From positions 124,001 to 188,000 of the forward strand of contig NZ_LQIV01000012.1 of NCBI RefSeq assembly GCF_001500125.1: a stretch of DNA of 64,000 nt, written 5' to 3'. Source of the stretch: Mycobacterium sp. IS-1742 (GTDB lineage Bacteria; Actinomycetota; Actinomycetes; Mycobacteriales; Mycobacteriaceae). The position numbers were made by a program, and so were the translations under genes. The notes below the pieces were generated by a model. The model was not told the DNA's origin, searched no databases, and saw only the letters and a list, made by a program, of their open reading frames with translations. Below, piece after piece: positions 1-12,436 of this stretch (positions are counted from its first letter, which is position 1; every line of letters begins with the position of its first letter).

Positions 1-875
1 AGTTCGCACGGTACGCCGGCAGCCCTCAAGCGCTCGGCGTAGGCGACGCCTTCGTCGTGGAGCAGGTCGAGCTCGCCGACGCCCAGCCAGGCAGGCGGTA
101 GACCGTCGAGGTCGGGTCTGCGGGCCGCCGCCGCATACTCGGGCACGTCGGACATCCGGGGCTCGTGGCCCAGATACGAGGTCCAGCCGAACCGGCTCGA
201 CGCCGGCGTCCACACGAACCGACCGCGTCCGGCGTGGTCCTCGCGGAGCACGGTGCGGTCGTCGAGCATCGGGTAGACGAGCGCCTGCCCCCGCAGCCGA
301 ACACCCTCATCGTGACTGCGCTGCGCGACGGTGGCCGCCAGACCGCCACCGGCGCTCGCGCCGCCGACCACGATCCGATCCGCGTCGATGCCGAGCGTGC
401 CTGCGTTGGCGCGCATCCACGTCAGAGTCGCGGCGCAATCATCGAGCGCGGCGGGGAACGGGTGCTCCGGCGCCAGGCGGTGGTCCGGCGCCACCACGGT
501 GGCACCGAGTTCGCGTGCGAGCTGCCCGGTGACGAAGGCCTCGAATTGCGGTGAGCCCACGACGAATCCACCGCTGTGGATCCACAGCACAGCCGGACGC
601 TGCGAGCCGCTACCCGCGGGGGACGTGATCACGACCCGGCACTGGTTGTCGCCGACGCGCGCCTCGGTCACGGTGACACCGCGACCGGCGCGGGTGGGCA
701 ACCTCATCACCCTGCGGGTCACGACCATCGTCGCCCGGTTCGACGGGGCGGACACGAGAAGCAGCGCAGGGCTGCGCAGATCACGGGCCACCGGGGCCAA
801 CGCTGTGCGCGCGACGGCGTAGCTCCCCGCCACGGCCGCCGCCGCGGCACCGAGGATGACCGCCGACTTCTTCAC
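1..875 (-). CDS. alpha/beta hydrolase (HSL-type esterase), 3' end missing
   Basis: The reading frame starts at a GTG at 875 and runs off the left edge, so about 291 residues are visible. The N-terminus begins VKKSAVILGAAAAAVAG, a basic then hydrophobic stretch that could be a signal peptide or membrane anchor. Further in there is an oxyanion-hole motif IHSGGF (a variant of HGGG), the motif APDHRLAPEHPFPAALDD and the nucleophile elbow GASAGGG. Together these place it in the hormone-sensitive-lipase branch (alpha/beta hydrolase fold 3), which hydrolyses short or medium acyl esters. Substrate unknown. It lies 9 bases downstream of hisI and could be read through from the his operon. The catalytic His should lie beyond the edge. 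Confidence 0.85.
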   Translation of the reverse strand, partial: MKKSAVILGAAAAAVAGSYAVARTALAPVARDLRSPALLLVSAPSNRATMVVTRRVMRLPTRAGRGVTVTEARVGDNQCRVVITSPAGSGSQRPAVLWIHSGGFVVGSPQFEAFVTGQLARELGATVVAPDHRLAPEHPFPAALDDCAATLTWMRANAGTLGIDADRIVVGGASAGGGLAATVAQRSHDEGVRLRGQALVYPMLDDRTVLREDHAGRGRFVWTPASSRFGWTSYLGHEPRMSDVPEYAAAARRPDLDGLPPAWLGVGELDLLHDEGVAYAERLRAAGVPCE

Positions 876-884
876 ACCGGGAGC

Positions 885-1232
885 TTAAGCCTCCGGGGCC
901 AGCAGCACGTCGGCGTCGAAGCAGGTGTGCGTGCCGGTGTGGCATGCCGCACCGGCCTGGTCGACCTCGAGCAGGACGGTGTCACCGTCGCAGTCCAACC
1001 GGACCGAGTGCACGTACTGGGTGTGGCCGGACGTCTCGCCCTTGACCCAGTGCTCGCCGCGCGAGCGCGACCAGTAGGTGGCCTTGCGGGTGCGCATCGT
1101 GCGGTCGAGTGCGATGTCGTCCATCCACGCCACCATCAGCACCTGACCGGTGCCGCGCTCCTGCGCGACGGCGACGAACAGGCCGTTGGCGTCGCGCTTG
1201 AGCCGCGAGGCGATATCCGGGTCGAGAGGCAT
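885..1232 (-). CDS. hisI: phosphoribosyl-AMP cyclohydrolase
   Basis: HisI opens the adenine ring of phosphoribosyl-AMP, the third step of histidine synthesis, using zinc and magnesium. The 115-residue product starts [14 protein letters not shown] and carries the conserved [22 protein letters not shown] block and the C-terminal [12 protein letters not shown] cysteine/histidine motif that binds zinc. I chose the ATG at 1232 because AGAGGG lies 7 bases upstream and the length matches mycobacterial HisI; a TTG at 1256 would add 8 residues. It is the last gene of the his operon, 31 bases after hisF. No separate PRA-PH (hisE) domain is fused to it. Confidence 0.95.
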   Translation of the reverse strand: MPLDPDIASRLKRDANGLFVAVAQERGTGQVLMVAWMDDIALDRTMRTRKATYWSRSRGEHWVKGETSGHTQYVHSVRLDCDGDTVLLEVDQAGAACHTGTHTCFDADVLLAPEA

Positions 1233-1263
1233 CAGTGCCCTCTGTTCTTCGCGCAAGCGCTCA

Positions 1264-2049
1264 TCACCGCACCGTGATCCCCTCTGCCGCCATCGCCGCC
1301 TTGACCTGGCCGATCGTCAGTTCCTTGAAGTGAAAGACGCTGGCGGCCAACACCGCGTCGGCGCCCGCCTTCACAGCGGGCGCGAAGTGCTCCACCGCGC
1401 CCGCACCGCCGCTCGCGATGACGGGCACGGTGACCGCGCCCCGAACCGCGCGCAGCATCGGCAGGTCGAACCCGGCTTTGGTGCCGTCGAAGTCCATCGA
1501 GTTCAGCAGGATCTCGCCCACGCCGAGTTCCGCTCCGCGCGTTGCCCATTCGACAGCGTCGATCCCGGTGCCACGACGGCCGCCGTGGGTGGTCACCTCC
1601 CACCCGGACGGGGTGGGGGGTTCCCCCTGCGGCACGGTCCTGGCGTCCACCGACAGCACGATGCACTGGGAACCGAACTGACGGGCCAGTTCCGCCAACA
1701 ATTCCGGGCGGGCGATGGCGGCGGTGTTCACCGACACCTTGTCGGCGCCGGCCCGCAGCAACGCGTCCACGTCGGCGATCGCCCGCACTCCGCCACCGAC
1801 GGTCAGCGGGATGAAGACCTGCTCCGCCGTGCGGCGCACCACGTCGAGCATCGTGGACCGTCCCGACGACGATGCGGTGACGTCGAGGAACGTCAACTCG
1901 TCGGCGCCCTCCGCGTCGTAGACGGCGGCGAGTTCGACCGGATCGCCGGCGTCGCGCAGGTTCTCGAAGTTCACGCCCTTCACCACGCGGCCCGCGTCGA
2001 CGTCCAGGCACGGGATCACACGGACGGCGAGTTCTCTGTCGGCGGCCAT
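1264..2049 (-). CDS. hisF: imidazole glycerol phosphate synthase, cyclase subunit
   Basis: HisF is the (beta/alpha)8 barrel that receives ammonia from HisH and converts PRFAR to imidazole glycerol phosphate and AICAR. The 261-residue protein starts [25 protein letters not shown]; the Asp of CLDVD is the first general acid/base, and [10 protein letters not shown] contributes the second catalytic-region Asp at the other barrel face. The phosphate-binding ends VGGGVRAI and [11 protein letters not shown] are intact. Its ATG overlaps the impA stop by one base in an ATGA junction, implying coupled translation. Its partner HisH is encoded three genes upstream in the same operon. Confidence 0.96.
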   Translation of the reverse strand: MAADRELAVRVIPCLDVDAGRVVKGVNFENLRDAGDPVELAAVYDAEGADELTFLDVTASSSGRSTMLDVVRRTAEQVFIPLTVGGGVRAIADVDALLRAGADKVSVNTAAIARPELLAELARQFGSQCIVLSVDARTVPQGEPPTPSGWEVTTHGGRRGTGIDAVEWATRGAELGVGEILLNSMDFDGTKAGFDLPMLRAVRGAVTVPVIASGGAGAVEHFAPAVKAGADAVLAASVFHFKELTIGQVKAAMAAEGITVR

Positions 2050-2864
2050 CAGAAGTCCTCCGGGGCGCCGACCGACGCGACGATGTCGAGGATCTCGCCG
2101 TGCACCTGTGGCGAACCGGCCAGCACGGACGTCGACTGCGGGGTCCAGTCCGCGCCGGCGAGGTCGGTGACGACACCACCGGCGGACCGCACCAGCGCGA
2201 CGCCTGCGGCGTGATCCCAGATGTGGTGACCGAAGCTGATCGACGCGCCGAGGACACCGGCGGCGGTGTAGGCCAGGTCGAGTCCGGTCGCGCCGTGCAT
2301 CCGGATCCGGTTGCACTGTCTGCTGAGATTCTCCAGCAGCGCCACGCGCCAGCGCCCGGGGAAGCGCCCACGCGAGTCGATGTTGAACGTCCCGGTGCCG
2401 ACGACACAGTCCGACAGCGCGCCCTCCTGCAGCGCGGGCTGCGCAACACCGTTGACGTACAACGGGTTTCCCGCGACGGCGGTGTAGCGCTGGGACATGA
2501 ACGGCAGCCACGTCAGCCCGGCGACCGGCTCCCCGTCGCGCAGCAGACCGAGCAGGATCGCCGCGGTGGGCAGCCCGGCGGCGTAGTTGAACGTCCCGTC
2601 GATGGGGTCGAGCACCCACACCAGCGGTGAGTCGATGTCGGCGCCGCCGTACTCCTCACCGTGCACCTCGATGCCGGTCGCCGCGGTCAGCGCATCGACG
2701 ACCTGGCGCTCGATCTTCAGGTCCACCTCGGTGGCGAAGTCGTTGCCCTTCTTCTGCACCGCCGAGTCGGCGCGGTGGCCGCTGATGAAGGGTTCGGACG
2801 CGGCGTCGAGAATCGCCGCGGCCTCGTCGACCAGACCTTGCAGGTCGGTCTCGTCCAGTGCCAT
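2049..2864 (-). CDS. impA: inositol-monophosphatase family phosphatase, probable histidinol-phosphatase or ImpA
   Basis: This 271-residue protein has the lithium-sensitive phosphatase signature: [13 protein letters not shown] near residue 38, metal-binding [15 protein letters not shown] near 85-99, and C-terminal [15 protein letters not shown]. In mycobacteria the gene at this place in the his operon is called impA, an inositol-phosphate phosphatase. In Corynebacterium a related protein (HisN) is the histidinol-phosphate phosphatase. Since hisB here encodes only the dehydratase, the pathway needs a separate phosphatase. The operon position makes a histidine role plausible, but sequence alone cannot separate the two substrates. 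It begins 7 bases after hisA. Confidence 0.88.
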   Translation of the reverse strand: MALDETDLQGLVDEAAAILDAASEPFISGHRADSAVQKKGNDFATEVDLKIERQVVDALTAATGIEVHGEEYGGADIDSPLVWVLDPIDGTFNYAAGLPTAAILLGLLRDGEPVAGLTWLPFMSQRYTAVAGNPLYVNGVAQPALQEGALSDCVVGTGTFNIDSRGRFPGRWRVALLENLSRQCNRIRMHGATGLDLAYTAAGVLGASISFGHHIWDHAAGVALVRSAGGVVTDLAGADWTPQSTSVLAGSPQVHGEILDIVASVGAPEDF

Positions 2865-2871
2865 CGACGCC

Positions 2872-3648
2872 CTACTGCCCCATCGCCGTCAGAGCCTCGG
2901 GCAGCGTGAAACGCCCGGCGTACAACGCCTTGCCGACGATCGCGCCCTCGACACCACGGTCGGTCAGCGTGCTGATCGCGCGCAGGTCGTCGAGGCTGGA
3001 CACCCCGCCGGAGGCGATCACCGGAGCGTCGGTGCGGTCGGCGACGCGGCCGAGCAGATCGAGGTTCGGGCCCTGCAGGGTGCCGTCCTTGGTCACGTCG
3101 GTGACCACGTAGCGCGCACAGCCCTCGGAGTCGAGGCGGTCGAGCACCTCCCACAGGTCCCCACCGTCGGTCTCCCAGCCGCGACCGCGCAGGCGGTGCC
3201 TGCCGTCTTCGATGAGGACGTCGAGCCCGACCGCCACCCGGTCGCCGTACTCGGCGACGACCTTCGCGCACCACTGCGGGTTCTCCAGCGCGGCGGTGCC
3301 GATGTTGACCCGCGCACAACCGGTGGCCAGGGCCGCCTCGAGGGAGTCGTCGTCGCGGATGCCCCCGGACAGTTCGACCGCCACCTCGAGTTGACCCACC
3401 ACCTCGGCGAGCAGTTCGCGGTTCGACCCGCGGCCGAAGGCGGCGTCGAGATCCACGAGGTGGATCCACTCCGCCCCGTCACGCTGCCAGCCGAGGGCGG
3501 CGTCGAGCGCGGACCCGTACTCGGTCTCGCTGCCGGCCTTGCCCTGGACCAGGCGGACAGCGCGGCCTTCGACGACGTCGACGGCGGGAAGGAGGATCAA
3601 CGGCCTTTTCTCAGACACGGGCTTCTCTGGCACGGAGTTCTCAGACAC
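2872..3648 (-). CDS. hisA: phosphoribosylformimino-AICAR ribotide isomerase
   Basis: HisA isomerises ProFAR to PRFAR. In actinobacteria the homologue is often PriA, which also does the tryptophan-pathway TrpF step. The barrel begins at [20 protein letters not shown], with the catalytic Asp of PAVDV, and contains [16 protein letters not shown] with the second Asp, and [11 protein letters not shown]. The start is uncertain: three in-frame GTG codons at 3648, 3633 and 3618 each open a degenerate 15-base tandem repeat ([15 protein letters not shown]). I took the first, which leaves a 16-base gap to hisH and has AAGG upstream. The shortest form is 248 residues. Confidence 0.93.
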   Translation of the reverse strand: MSENSVPEKPVSEKRPLILLPAVDVVEGRAVRLVQGKAGSETEYGSALDAALGWQRDGAEWIHLVDLDAAFGRGSNRELLAEVVGQLEVAVELSGGIRDDDSLEAALATGCARVNIGTAALENPQWCAKVVAEYGDRVAVGLDVLIEDGRHRLRGRGWETDGGDLWEVLDRLDSEGCARYVVTDVTKDGTLQGPNLDLLGRVADRTDAPVIASGGVSSLDDLRAISTLTDRGVEGAIVGKALYAGRFTLPEALTAMGQ

Positions 3649-3664
3649 GGCGGACAACCTTAGA

Positions 3665-4288
3665 TCAGAGCCCCTCGACCCAGTTGCGGAGCAGCGTCGC
3701 GCCCGCGTCACCGCTCTTCTCCGGGTGGAACTGAGTGGCCGACAGCGCGCCGTCCTCGACGGCGGCCAGGAACGGGACATGGTGGGTCGCCCAGGTCAGC
3801 AGCGCGTCCGGATTGCCCTCCCACTGCTGGGCGGCATACGAGTGCACGAAGTAGAACCGGGTGTCGGGGTCGAGCCCGCGGAACAGGGTCGTCCCGGCCG
3901 GGGCGTCGACGACGTTCCAGCCCATGTGCGGGATCACCGGAGCGTCGAGGCGCACCACCGATCCGGGCCACTGCCCGCATCCGGCGGTCTCGACGCCGAA
4001 TTCCACGCCGCGTGCGAACAGGATCTGCATTCCCACGCAGACGCCGAGGACCGGCCGGCCGGCGGCGATCCGCTCGGCGATGATCTTCTCCCCGCCGACC
4101 TCGCGGAGGCCTGCCATACACGCCTCGAACGCCCCGACACCCGGCACCACCAGGCCGTCCGCGTTCAGCGCGGCGTCGGCGTCGGCGGTCACCTCGACGT
4201 CGGCGCCGGTGCGCTCGACCGCGCGCTGCGCCGACCGCAGATTGCCCGATCCGTAGTCGAGGACGACGACTTTCTTGGACCTTCCCAT
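3665..4288 (-). CDS. hisH: imidazole glycerol phosphate synthase, glutamine amidotransferase subunit
   Basis: HisH hydrolyses glutamine and feeds ammonia through the HisF barrel. The 207-residue class I amidotransferase begins [16 protein letters not shown]. It has the nucleophile elbow [10 protein letters not shown] (Cys84) and the C-terminal His-Glu dyad in TQFHPEKSG, with FVHSYA before it. PGVGAF near residue 50 is the oxyanion-strand motif. It sits 2 bases after hisB, in the middle of the operon, and should form a 1:1 complex with the hisF product. Confidence 0.96.
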   Translation of the reverse strand: MGRSKKVVVLDYGSGNLRSAQRAVERTGADVEVTADADAALNADGLVVPGVGAFEACMAGLREVGGEKIIAERIAAGRPVLGVCVGMQILFARGVEFGVETAGCGQWPGSVVRLDAPVIPHMGWNVVDAPAGTTLFRGLDPDTRFYFVHSYAAQQWEGNPDALLTWATHHVPFLAAVEDGALSATQFHPEKSGDAGATLLRNWVEGL

Positions 4289-4290
4289 CC

Positions 4291-7357
<3,067 letters not shown>

Positions 7358-7422
7358 CGTCACCGGCGATACATTCACGCTGTCCATTGTCCCAGAGCAG
7401 GCCAAATCGTATTGGAGCCGTC
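7358..7422. promoter_or_regulatory. divergent promoter region, his operon and 7423 gene
   Basis: This 65-base gap must serve both the leftward his operon and the rightward reductase gene. On the minus strand a TACGAT hexamer at 7411-7406 fits a mycobacterial -10 (TANNNT), giving an expected RNA start near 7399. On the plus strand TACATT at 7370-7375 could be the -10 for the rightward gene. I see no attenuator-like run of His codons, no T-box and no clear palindrome. The hexamer calls are by eye. Confidence 0.4.
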
Positions 7423-7806
7423 GTGTCGGAGCTACCGAAGATGTTCCCGGAGTGGCTGGATCGCCTTCAGATCAAGTACTTCAATCCGGTCATCAGGCCG
7501 CTGGCCGGTCGCGTACCCGGCCTGGCGCTCATCAAACACACTGGTAGACGCTCCGGGCGGCAGTTCGAGACGCCGGTGACGGCCTACCGCAAGGGCAACG
7601 AACTCGCGATCGTGCTGGGCCACGGGATGACCGACTGGGCGCGCAACGCGATCGCCGCGGGCGAGGCCGACCTCACGCTGTTCCGTGACGAAGTGCACAT
7701 CGTCAACCCCCGGATCGTGCCCAACGGGCGCGAGGTCGCGGCGCTGCCGTCGTTCGCCCGCCGTCAGGCCCGCAACATCGCGGTGTTCGTCGCCGACGTG
7801 AGCTGA
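7423..7806 (+). CDS. nitroreductase/deazaflavin-dependent oxidoreductase family protein (DUF385)
   Basis: A 127-residue single-domain protein starting [16 protein letters not shown]. It has the family core [35 protein letters not shown], the split beta-barrel fold related to the F420-dependent nitroreductase Ddn. Members bind coenzyme F420, FMN or similar cofactors and reduce quinones or other small molecules. The substrate here cannot be read from sequence. The GTG at 7423 is preceded by GGAG at 6 bases spacing. Its last 43 bases overlap the convergent XRE gene. Confidence 0.85.
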   Translation: MSELPKMFPEWLDRLQIKYFNPVIRPLAGRVPGLALIKHTGRRSGRQFETPVTAYRKGNELAIVLGHGMTDWARNAIAAGEADLTLFRDEVHIVNPRIVPNGREVAALPSFARRQARNIAVFVADVS

Positions 7807-8075
7807 GCGTCCGGTTCGGGCAGGCAGGTTCGGGCGAGGTCGTCCAGCGGGATCCTCAGCACGACCGCCAGCGCGGCGACCGTGGCGAACGCCGGCGTCG
7901 CCAGGCGGCCGGACTCGATCTTGCGGAGCGTCTCGGGCGAGATCGACGCGGCCTCGGCGACCTCGACGAGCTTGCGGTCGCCCCGCGCCTGCCGGAGGTG
8001 GGCGCCGAGCCGCTTGCCGGCGGCACGCTGTTGCGGCGTCAGGGGCGATCGGACCATGCCGCGAGGATACGCCAT
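7764..8075 (-). CDS. XRE-family transcriptional regulator, probable repressor of map and itself
   Basis: A 103-residue DNA-binding protein. The Cro/CI-type helix-turn-helix spans about residues 36-56 (VEVAEAASISPETLRKIESG), followed by TPAFATVAALAVVLRIPLDDL, the usual remaining helices. The short tail has no recognisable ligand domain. The ATG at 8075 is followed in frame by another at 8057, and neither has a good Shine-Dalgarno sequence. It is divergent from the methionine aminopeptidase gene across 62 bases that hold two copies of a 14-base palindrome, so it most likely represses both genes. What signal relieves it is unknown. Confidence 0.85.
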   Translation of the reverse strand: MAYPRGMVRSPLTPQQRAAGKRLGAHLRQARGDRKLVEVAEAASISPETLRKIESGRLATPAFATVAALAVVLRIPLDDLARTCLPEPDAQLTSATNTAMLRA

Positions 8076-8078
8076 CCT

Positions 8079-8092
8079 GGTATGAAAATACC
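8079..8092. promoter_or_regulatory. putative XRE operator 1
   Basis: The sequence GGTATGAAAATACC is an inverted repeat with 5-base arms GGTAT/ATACC around 4 bases. It lies 3 bases before the XRE start codon and covers a possible -10 for that gene (TATTTT on the minus strand, 8090-8085). Its twin is at 8110-8123 with identical arms and a different centre. Centres are 31 bases apart, about three helical turns, so two dimers would bind the same DNA face. Confidence 0.7.
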
Positions 8093-8109
8093 GGAGGCTC
8101 CGCTACCCT

Positions 8110-8123
8110 GGTATTTCTATACC
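8110..8123. promoter_or_regulatory. putative XRE operator 2
   Basis: The sequence GGTATTTCTATACC has the same arms as operator 1. It sits just downstream of a candidate map -10 (TACCCT, 8104-8109) and would cover the map transcription start, 14 bases before the GTG start codon and over the leader that carries the Shine-Dalgarno AAGGAG. Binding here would block map directly. Confidence 0.7.
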
Positions 8124-8137
8124 GAGAAGGAGAGCGC

Positions 8138-8908
8138 GTGCTGGAACTGAAGACCCCCCGCGAGATCGCGGCGATGCGCACCACCGGCGCGTTCATCGCA
8201 GACCTGCTCGACGACCTGGCGTCGCGGGCACAGGTCGGGGTGAACCTGCTCGACCTGGAACACCGCGCCCGCCACTTGATCGCCGAGCGCGGCGCGGTCT
8301 CGTGCTACTGGGACTATGCGCCGTCGTTCGGCCGCGGCCCGTTCCGCAACGTCATCTGCCTGTCGGTGAACGACGCAGTCCTGCACGGCCTCCCGCACGA
8401 CTACACGCTGCTCGACGGCGACCTGCTCAGCATGGACATCGCGGTCTCCATCGACGGGTGGGTGGCCGACTCTGCGCGCAGCATCATCGTCGGCACTCCC
8501 GACGACGGCGACCAGCGGCTGATCGAGGCCACCGAGGAGGCCCTCGCCGCCGGCATCGCCGCCGCGCGCCCGGGCAACCGCCTCGGCGACATCTCGGCGG
8601 CGATCGGCGCGGTCGCCGCCGACTACGGCTATCCGGTCAACACCGACTTCGGTGGGCACGGACTCGGGCGGACCATGCACGAGGACCCCCACGTGCCCAA
8701 CCGCGGACGGCCCGGGCGCGGCCTGGTGTTGCGACCCGGGCTGACGCTCGCACTCGAGCCCTGGCTCGCCCGCGGCACCGATCGGATCGTCTACGACCCC
8801 GACGGGTGGACCATCCGGTCGGCCGACGGCTCGCGCACCGCCCACAGCGAACACACCATCGCCGTCACCGACGGCGACCCACTGGTGCTGACGCGTCGCG
8901 CCGCCTGA
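8138..8908 (+). CDS. map: type I methionine aminopeptidase
   Basis: The 256-residue enzyme removes the initiator methionine from new proteins with two divalent metals. All five expected metal ligands are present: D100 and D111 (LLSMDIAV and VADSARS), H174 (GGHGLGRTMHEDP), E207 (LALEPW) and E238 (SEHTIAV); H83 in VLHGLPHD is the substrate-binding histidine. There is no N-terminal zinc-finger extension. GTG at 8138 follows AAGGAG. It is not in a ribosomal operon. Instead it stands alone opposite its own putative repressor, so it is probably an extra, inducible copy beside the housekeeping enzyme or enzymes. Confidence 0.93.
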   Translation: MLELKTPREIAAMRTTGAFIADLLDDLASRAQVGVNLLDLEHRARHLIAERGAVSCYWDYAPSFGRGPFRNVICLSVNDAVLHGLPHDYTLLDGDLLSMDIAVSIDGWVADSARSIIVGTPDDGDQRLIEATEEALAAGIAAARPGNRLGDISAAIGAVAADYGYPVNTDFGGHGLGRTMHEDPHVPNRGRPGRGLVLRPGLTLALEPWLARGTDRIVYDPDGWTIRSADGSRTAHSEHTIAVTDGDPLVLTRRAA

Positions 8909-8917
8909 CGCGGTCTC

Positions 8918-9784
8918 TCAGACGTCCAGCCCGATGTCGAGAACTCGCACCGAGTGGGTCAGCGCCCCGATGGCGAGGTAGTCGACGCCGGTGCCCGCGT
9001 ACTCGGCCGCGGTCTCCAGGGACAGGCCGCCGGAGGACTCCAGCCGCGTGCCGGGCGAGCGGGCGTCGCGACGCTGCACGGCGATCTGGGTCTGCCAGAC
9101 GGGGAAGTTGTCGAGCAGCACCAGCTCGACGTCCTCGCCGAGCACCTCGTCGAGCTGTTCGAGCGAATCGACCTCGACCTCGCAGAGCAGACCCGGCGCG
9201 GCGGCCCGCACCGCCCGCAGCGCGGCGACCACCGAACCGGCGGCCGCCACGTGGTTGTCCTTGATCAGCGCCGCATCGCCCAGGCCCATGCGGTGGTTCT
9301 CGCCGCCGCCGACGCGCACCGCGTACTTCTGCAACGTCCGCAGACCGGGCAGCGTCTTGCGGGTGTCGCGGATCGTGGCGTTCGTTCCCGCCACCGCGTC
9401 CACCCACAGCGCGGTCGCCGTCGCGATGCCCGACAGATGTGAGACGAGGTTGAGCATCGTGCGCTCGGCGGTCAGCAGACCGCGGGTGGGGGCCTCCAGG
9501 GTGAGCAGTGCCGCGCCGGGCTCGAGCCGGGCGCCGTCCTCGACGCGGTCGATCACGCGGTAGCGGTCGGGTCCGATGACCTCGTCGAGGACGAGCAGCG
9601 CCACGTCGACGCCCGCGGCCACCCCCGGTTCGCGGCTGCGCATCGACGCTATGGTGACCGCGTCGGCGGGCACGGTCGCCTGGGTGGTGATGTCCGGCCC
9701 GTACCGCAGATCCTCTTCCAAGGCGCGCGACACCACCGCCCGCACCTCGGCGATCTCCGCTTCCGACAGTTGACTCAGCAGCAC
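8918..9784 (-). CDS. nadC: nicotinate-nucleotide pyrophosphorylase (quinolinate phosphoribosyltransferase)
   Basis: NadC joins quinolinate and PRPP to make nicotinate mononucleotide, the last step of the de novo NAD branch. The 288-residue protein begins [18 protein letters not shown]. It contains the family blocks TERTMLNLVSHLSGIATAT, RDTRKTLPGLRTLQKYAVRVGGGENHRMGL and LIKDNH, with VEVDSLEQLDE and LLDNF further on. Its GTG overlaps the nadB end by 10 bases. It is the third gene of the nadABC operon. Confidence 0.95.
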   Translation of the reverse strand: MLLSQLSEAEIAEVRAVVSRALEEDLRYGPDITTQATVPADAVTIASMRSREPGVAAGVDVALLVLDEVIGPDRYRVIDRVEDGARLEPGAALLTLEAPTRGLLTAERTMLNLVSHLSGIATATALWVDAVAGTNATIRDTRKTLPGLRTLQKYAVRVGGGENHRMGLGDAALIKDNHVAAAGSVVAALRAVRAAAPGLLCEVEVDSLEQLDEVLGEDVELVLLDNFPVWQTQIAVQRRDARSPGTRLESSGGLSLETAAEYAGTGVDYLAIGALTHSVRVLDIGLDV

Positions 9785-11382
9785 GCGTCCGCCCTCACCT
9801 TCAGTCGTACGTGTCCGTGGTCGTCCAGGTCGACCGCCCCGCTGACGGCCTGCGCCGGGTCGGTGCCGGGGTGGTCGGCGCGGTGGTGGCACCCCCGCGA
9901 CTCCGCGCGCTGCAGCGCGGCGACCGACACCGCCTGGGCGGTCAGGGTGAGCGCGGCGTCCTCGACGTCGGTGCGGGTGCGCAGTGGACGCGCGGTCGCC
10001 GTCGCGAGGCGGTCGCCCAGGCGCAGCAGCCCCTCCGCGTCGCGCACCACCGAGGCGTCGCGGCTCATCGCCGCCTGCAGGTCCCGGCGTCCCAGCACCT
10101 CACCCACGAGGATCTCGGGTGCGACGGCGCGGCTCGGGCCCACCGCGGCGGCGTGTTCGGCGGCGGCGCGGCCCGCGCGGCCGCCGACGACCAGGCCTTC
10201 GAGCAGGCTGTTGGACGCCAGCCGGTTGGCGCCGTGCATGCCGGTGCGGGCCACCTCGCCCGCGGCGAACAGGCCGGGCAGCGCGGTGCGACCGTCCACG
10301 TCGGTGACGACGCCGCCGCAGCTGTAGTGCGCGCCGGGCACCACCGGGATGGGGTGACGGGCGGGGTCGACGCCGGCCTTCCGGCACGCCGCCGTGACGG
10401 TCGGGAACCGGTGCGCGATCCCTCTCACATGCCGCGCGTCGAGGTAGACGCACGGATCGCCGGTGGCCCTCAGCCGCGCGTCGATCGCGCCGGCGACCAC
10501 GTCGCGTGGGGCCAGGTCCCCCGACGGATGCACCCCCGCGGTCACCGGATCCCCGTGCGCGTCGACCAGCCGCGCGCCTTCTCCGCGCAGCGCCTCGGTG
10601 ATCAGCGGGCGCCTGCCGCCGGTGGGCCCGTCGAACAGCATGGTCGGGTGAAACTGCACGAACTCGATGTCGCCGACCGGTACGCCGGCCCACAGCGCAA
10701 GCGCGATCCCGTCGCCGGTCGAGGCCTCCGGATTCGTGGTGGCGGTGTAGAGGTGGCCCAGGCCCCCGGTCGCGAGGATGACCGCCGGGGCGTGCACGAT
10801 GCCGGGTCCGTCCTCGTTGAGGACCAGCACGCCGGTCACCGCGGCGTCGTCGCGCAGCACCCGGACCGCCACGTGGTCGTGGCGGATGTCGAGCACGCGC
10901 GCCGCGCGGTCGAGTGCCCGTTGCACCTCGGCGCCGGTCGCATCGCCGCCGGCGTGGATGATGCGCCGGCGGGAATGTCCGCCCTCGCGCGTCAGCGCCC
11001 AGCGGCCTGCGGCGGATTCGTCGAAGCGGGCGCCGTCGTCGACCAGGTCGCACACGCCGCGGTACCCGCCGGCCACGATGGACCGCACCGCCTCGGCGTC
11101 ACACAGACCCCCACCCGCGGCGAGCGTGTCGGCGACGTGCGCGTCCACCGAATCGCCGTCGTCGCGCAACCCGCCGGGCAGCACCACCGCGATCCCACCC
11201 TGGGCGTATCCGGTGGCCGTCGACCCGGCCTGTGCTTCGGCCTTGCTCAGCACGATGACGCGGCGGCCGCGGCGGTGCCCCGCCAGCCCCGCCACCAGAC
11301 CGGCGACGCCGGTGCCGATCACGACGACGTCGGCACGCTGCTGCCAGTGCGTGGTGCCGCCGCAACCGCGACGGAGCGTCAT
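9775..11382 (-). CDS. nadB: L-aspartate oxidase
   Basis: NadB oxidises aspartate to iminoaspartate with FAD, the first committed step to NAD. The 535-residue protein has the dinucleotide fold [21 protein letters not shown] at its N-terminus, [17 protein letters not shown], the substrate region [20 protein letters not shown] and the second FAD block [31 protein letters not shown]. The C-terminal helical domain of fumarate reductase-type flavoproteins follows. The ATG at 11382 overlaps the nadA stop in an ATGA junction. Confidence 0.95.
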   Translation of the reverse strand: MTLRRGCGGTTHWQQRADVVVIGTGVAGLVAGLAGHRRGRRVIVLSKAEAQAGSTATGYAQGGIAVVLPGGLRDDGDSVDAHVADTLAAGGGLCDAEAVRSIVAGGYRGVCDLVDDGARFDESAAGRWALTREGGHSRRRIIHAGGDATGAEVQRALDRAARVLDIRHDHVAVRVLRDDAAVTGVLVLNEDGPGIVHAPAVILATGGLGHLYTATTNPEASTGDGIALALWAGVPVGDIEFVQFHPTMLFDGPTGGRRPLITEALRGEGARLVDAHGDPVTAGVHPSGDLAPRDVVAGAIDARLRATGDPCVYLDARHVRGIAHRFPTVTAACRKAGVDPARHPIPVVPGAHYSCGGVVTDVDGRTALPGLFAAGEVARTGMHGANRLASNSLLEGLVVGGRAGRAAAEHAAAVGPSRAVAPEILVGEVLGRRDLQAAMSRDASVVRDAEGLLRLGDRLATATARPLRTRTDVEDAALTLTAQAVSVAALQRAESRGCHHRADHPGTDPAQAVSGAVDLDDHGHVRLKVRADACC

Positions 11383-12389
11383 TCCCCGCCGCCGGGCTGC
11401 CCGATCTCGATCATCCGCTGCACGCTGCGCCGGGCCAGCCGTGCGGTCTCGTGGTCGACGTGGACCTCGTCCGCTCCCTCGGTCAGGCAGCGCAGCAGCG
11501 CGGCGGGCGTGATCATCTTCATGTAGCGGCACGAAGCCCGGTCGTTGACCGCCTGGAAATCGATCTCCGGGGCCGCACGGCGCAGCTGGTGCAGCATGCC
11601 GACCTCGGTGGCGACCAGCACCTGGCTCGCGCGGCTCTCACGGGCCGCGTCGAGCATGCCTCCGGTCGACAGGATCTTCACCCGGTCGGCGGGGAACGCG
11701 CCCTCGCCGGCGAGGTAGAGCGCCGAAGTGGCGCATCCGCACTCGGGATGGACGAACAGTTCGGCGTCCGGATGCGCACGGGCCTGGTCGGCCAGTTCGT
11801 CACCGTTGATGCCGGCGTGCACGTGGCACTCGCCCGCCCAGATGTGCATGTTCGTCCGGCCGGTGACGCGGCGCACGTGGGCACCGAGGAACTGGTCCGG
11901 GCAGAACAGCACCTCACGGTCGGCCGGGATCGACGCGACGACGTCGACGGCGTTCGAGGACGTGCAGCAGATGTCGGTCTCCGCCTTCACCGCGGCGGTG
12001 GTGTTGACATAGGAGACGACCACCGCTCCGGGATGGTCGGCCTTCCACTCCCGCAGCTCGTCGGCGGTGATCGAATCGGCCAGCGAGCAGCCCGCCCTGG
12101 CGTCGGGGATCAGGACCGTCTTGTCCGGCGAGAGGATCTTGGCCGTCTCCGCCATGAAGTGCACCCCGCAGAACACGATGGTCTCCTCGGGCGCTTCGGC
12201 CGCGATCCGCGACAGCGCCAGGGAGTCCCCGACGTGGTCGGCGACGTCCTGGATCGCCGGCAGCTGGTAGTTGTGCGCCAGCACGGTCGCCCCGCGCTGC
12301 CGGGCCAGACGGCGGACTTCGGCGGCCCACTCCTCGGTGGGTTCGACGTCGCCGAACCCCGCCGGAACGGTCTCGTCAAGCAGCGTCAC
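11379..12389 (-). CDS. nadA: quinolinate synthase
   Basis: NadA condenses iminoaspartate with dihydroxyacetone phosphate to quinolinate using a [4Fe-4S] cluster. The 336-residue protein has [21 protein letters not shown] near the start, [15 protein letters not shown], the [10 protein letters not shown] and [11 protein letters not shown] cysteine motifs and the late [12 protein letters not shown] cysteine, so the three cluster ligands are accounted for. The GTG at 12389 is preceded by GAGGGAG. It heads the nadA-B-C operon and is divergent from an NrtR-type regulator across a 47-base gap that holds a perfect palindrome. Confidence 0.96.
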   Translation of the reverse strand: MTLLDETVPAGFGDVEPTEEWAAEVRRLARQRGATVLAHNYQLPAIQDVADHVGDSLALSRIAAEAPEETIVFCGVHFMAETAKILSPDKTVLIPDARAGCSLADSITADELREWKADHPGAVVVSYVNTTAAVKAETDICCTSSNAVDVVASIPADREVLFCPDQFLGAHVRRVTGRTNMHIWAGECHVHAGINGDELADQARAHPDAELFVHPECGCATSALYLAGEGAFPADRVKILSTGGMLDAARESRASQVLVATEVGMLHQLRRAAPEIDFQAVNDRASCRYMKMITPAALLRCLTEGADEVHVDHETARLARRSVQRMIEIGQPGGGE

Positions 12390-12413
12390 GGTGGCTCCCT
12401 CGGTGTCGATCCG

Positions 12414-12436
12414 GTTTTCGACTTACAATCGAAAAC
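12414..12436. promoter_or_regulatory. NrtR operator over the nadA/nrtR promoter
   Basis: A perfect inverted repeat with 8-base arms, GTTTTCGA (12414-12421) and TCGAAAAC (12429-12436), around a 7-base spacer. The spacer and right arm contain TACAAT (12424-12429), a strong -10 for the rightward nrtR gene, whose ATG begins at the next base, 12437. Bound repressor would therefore shut its own promoter and lie just upstream of nadA. The NrtR role follows from the adjacent gene family. Confidence 0.8.
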
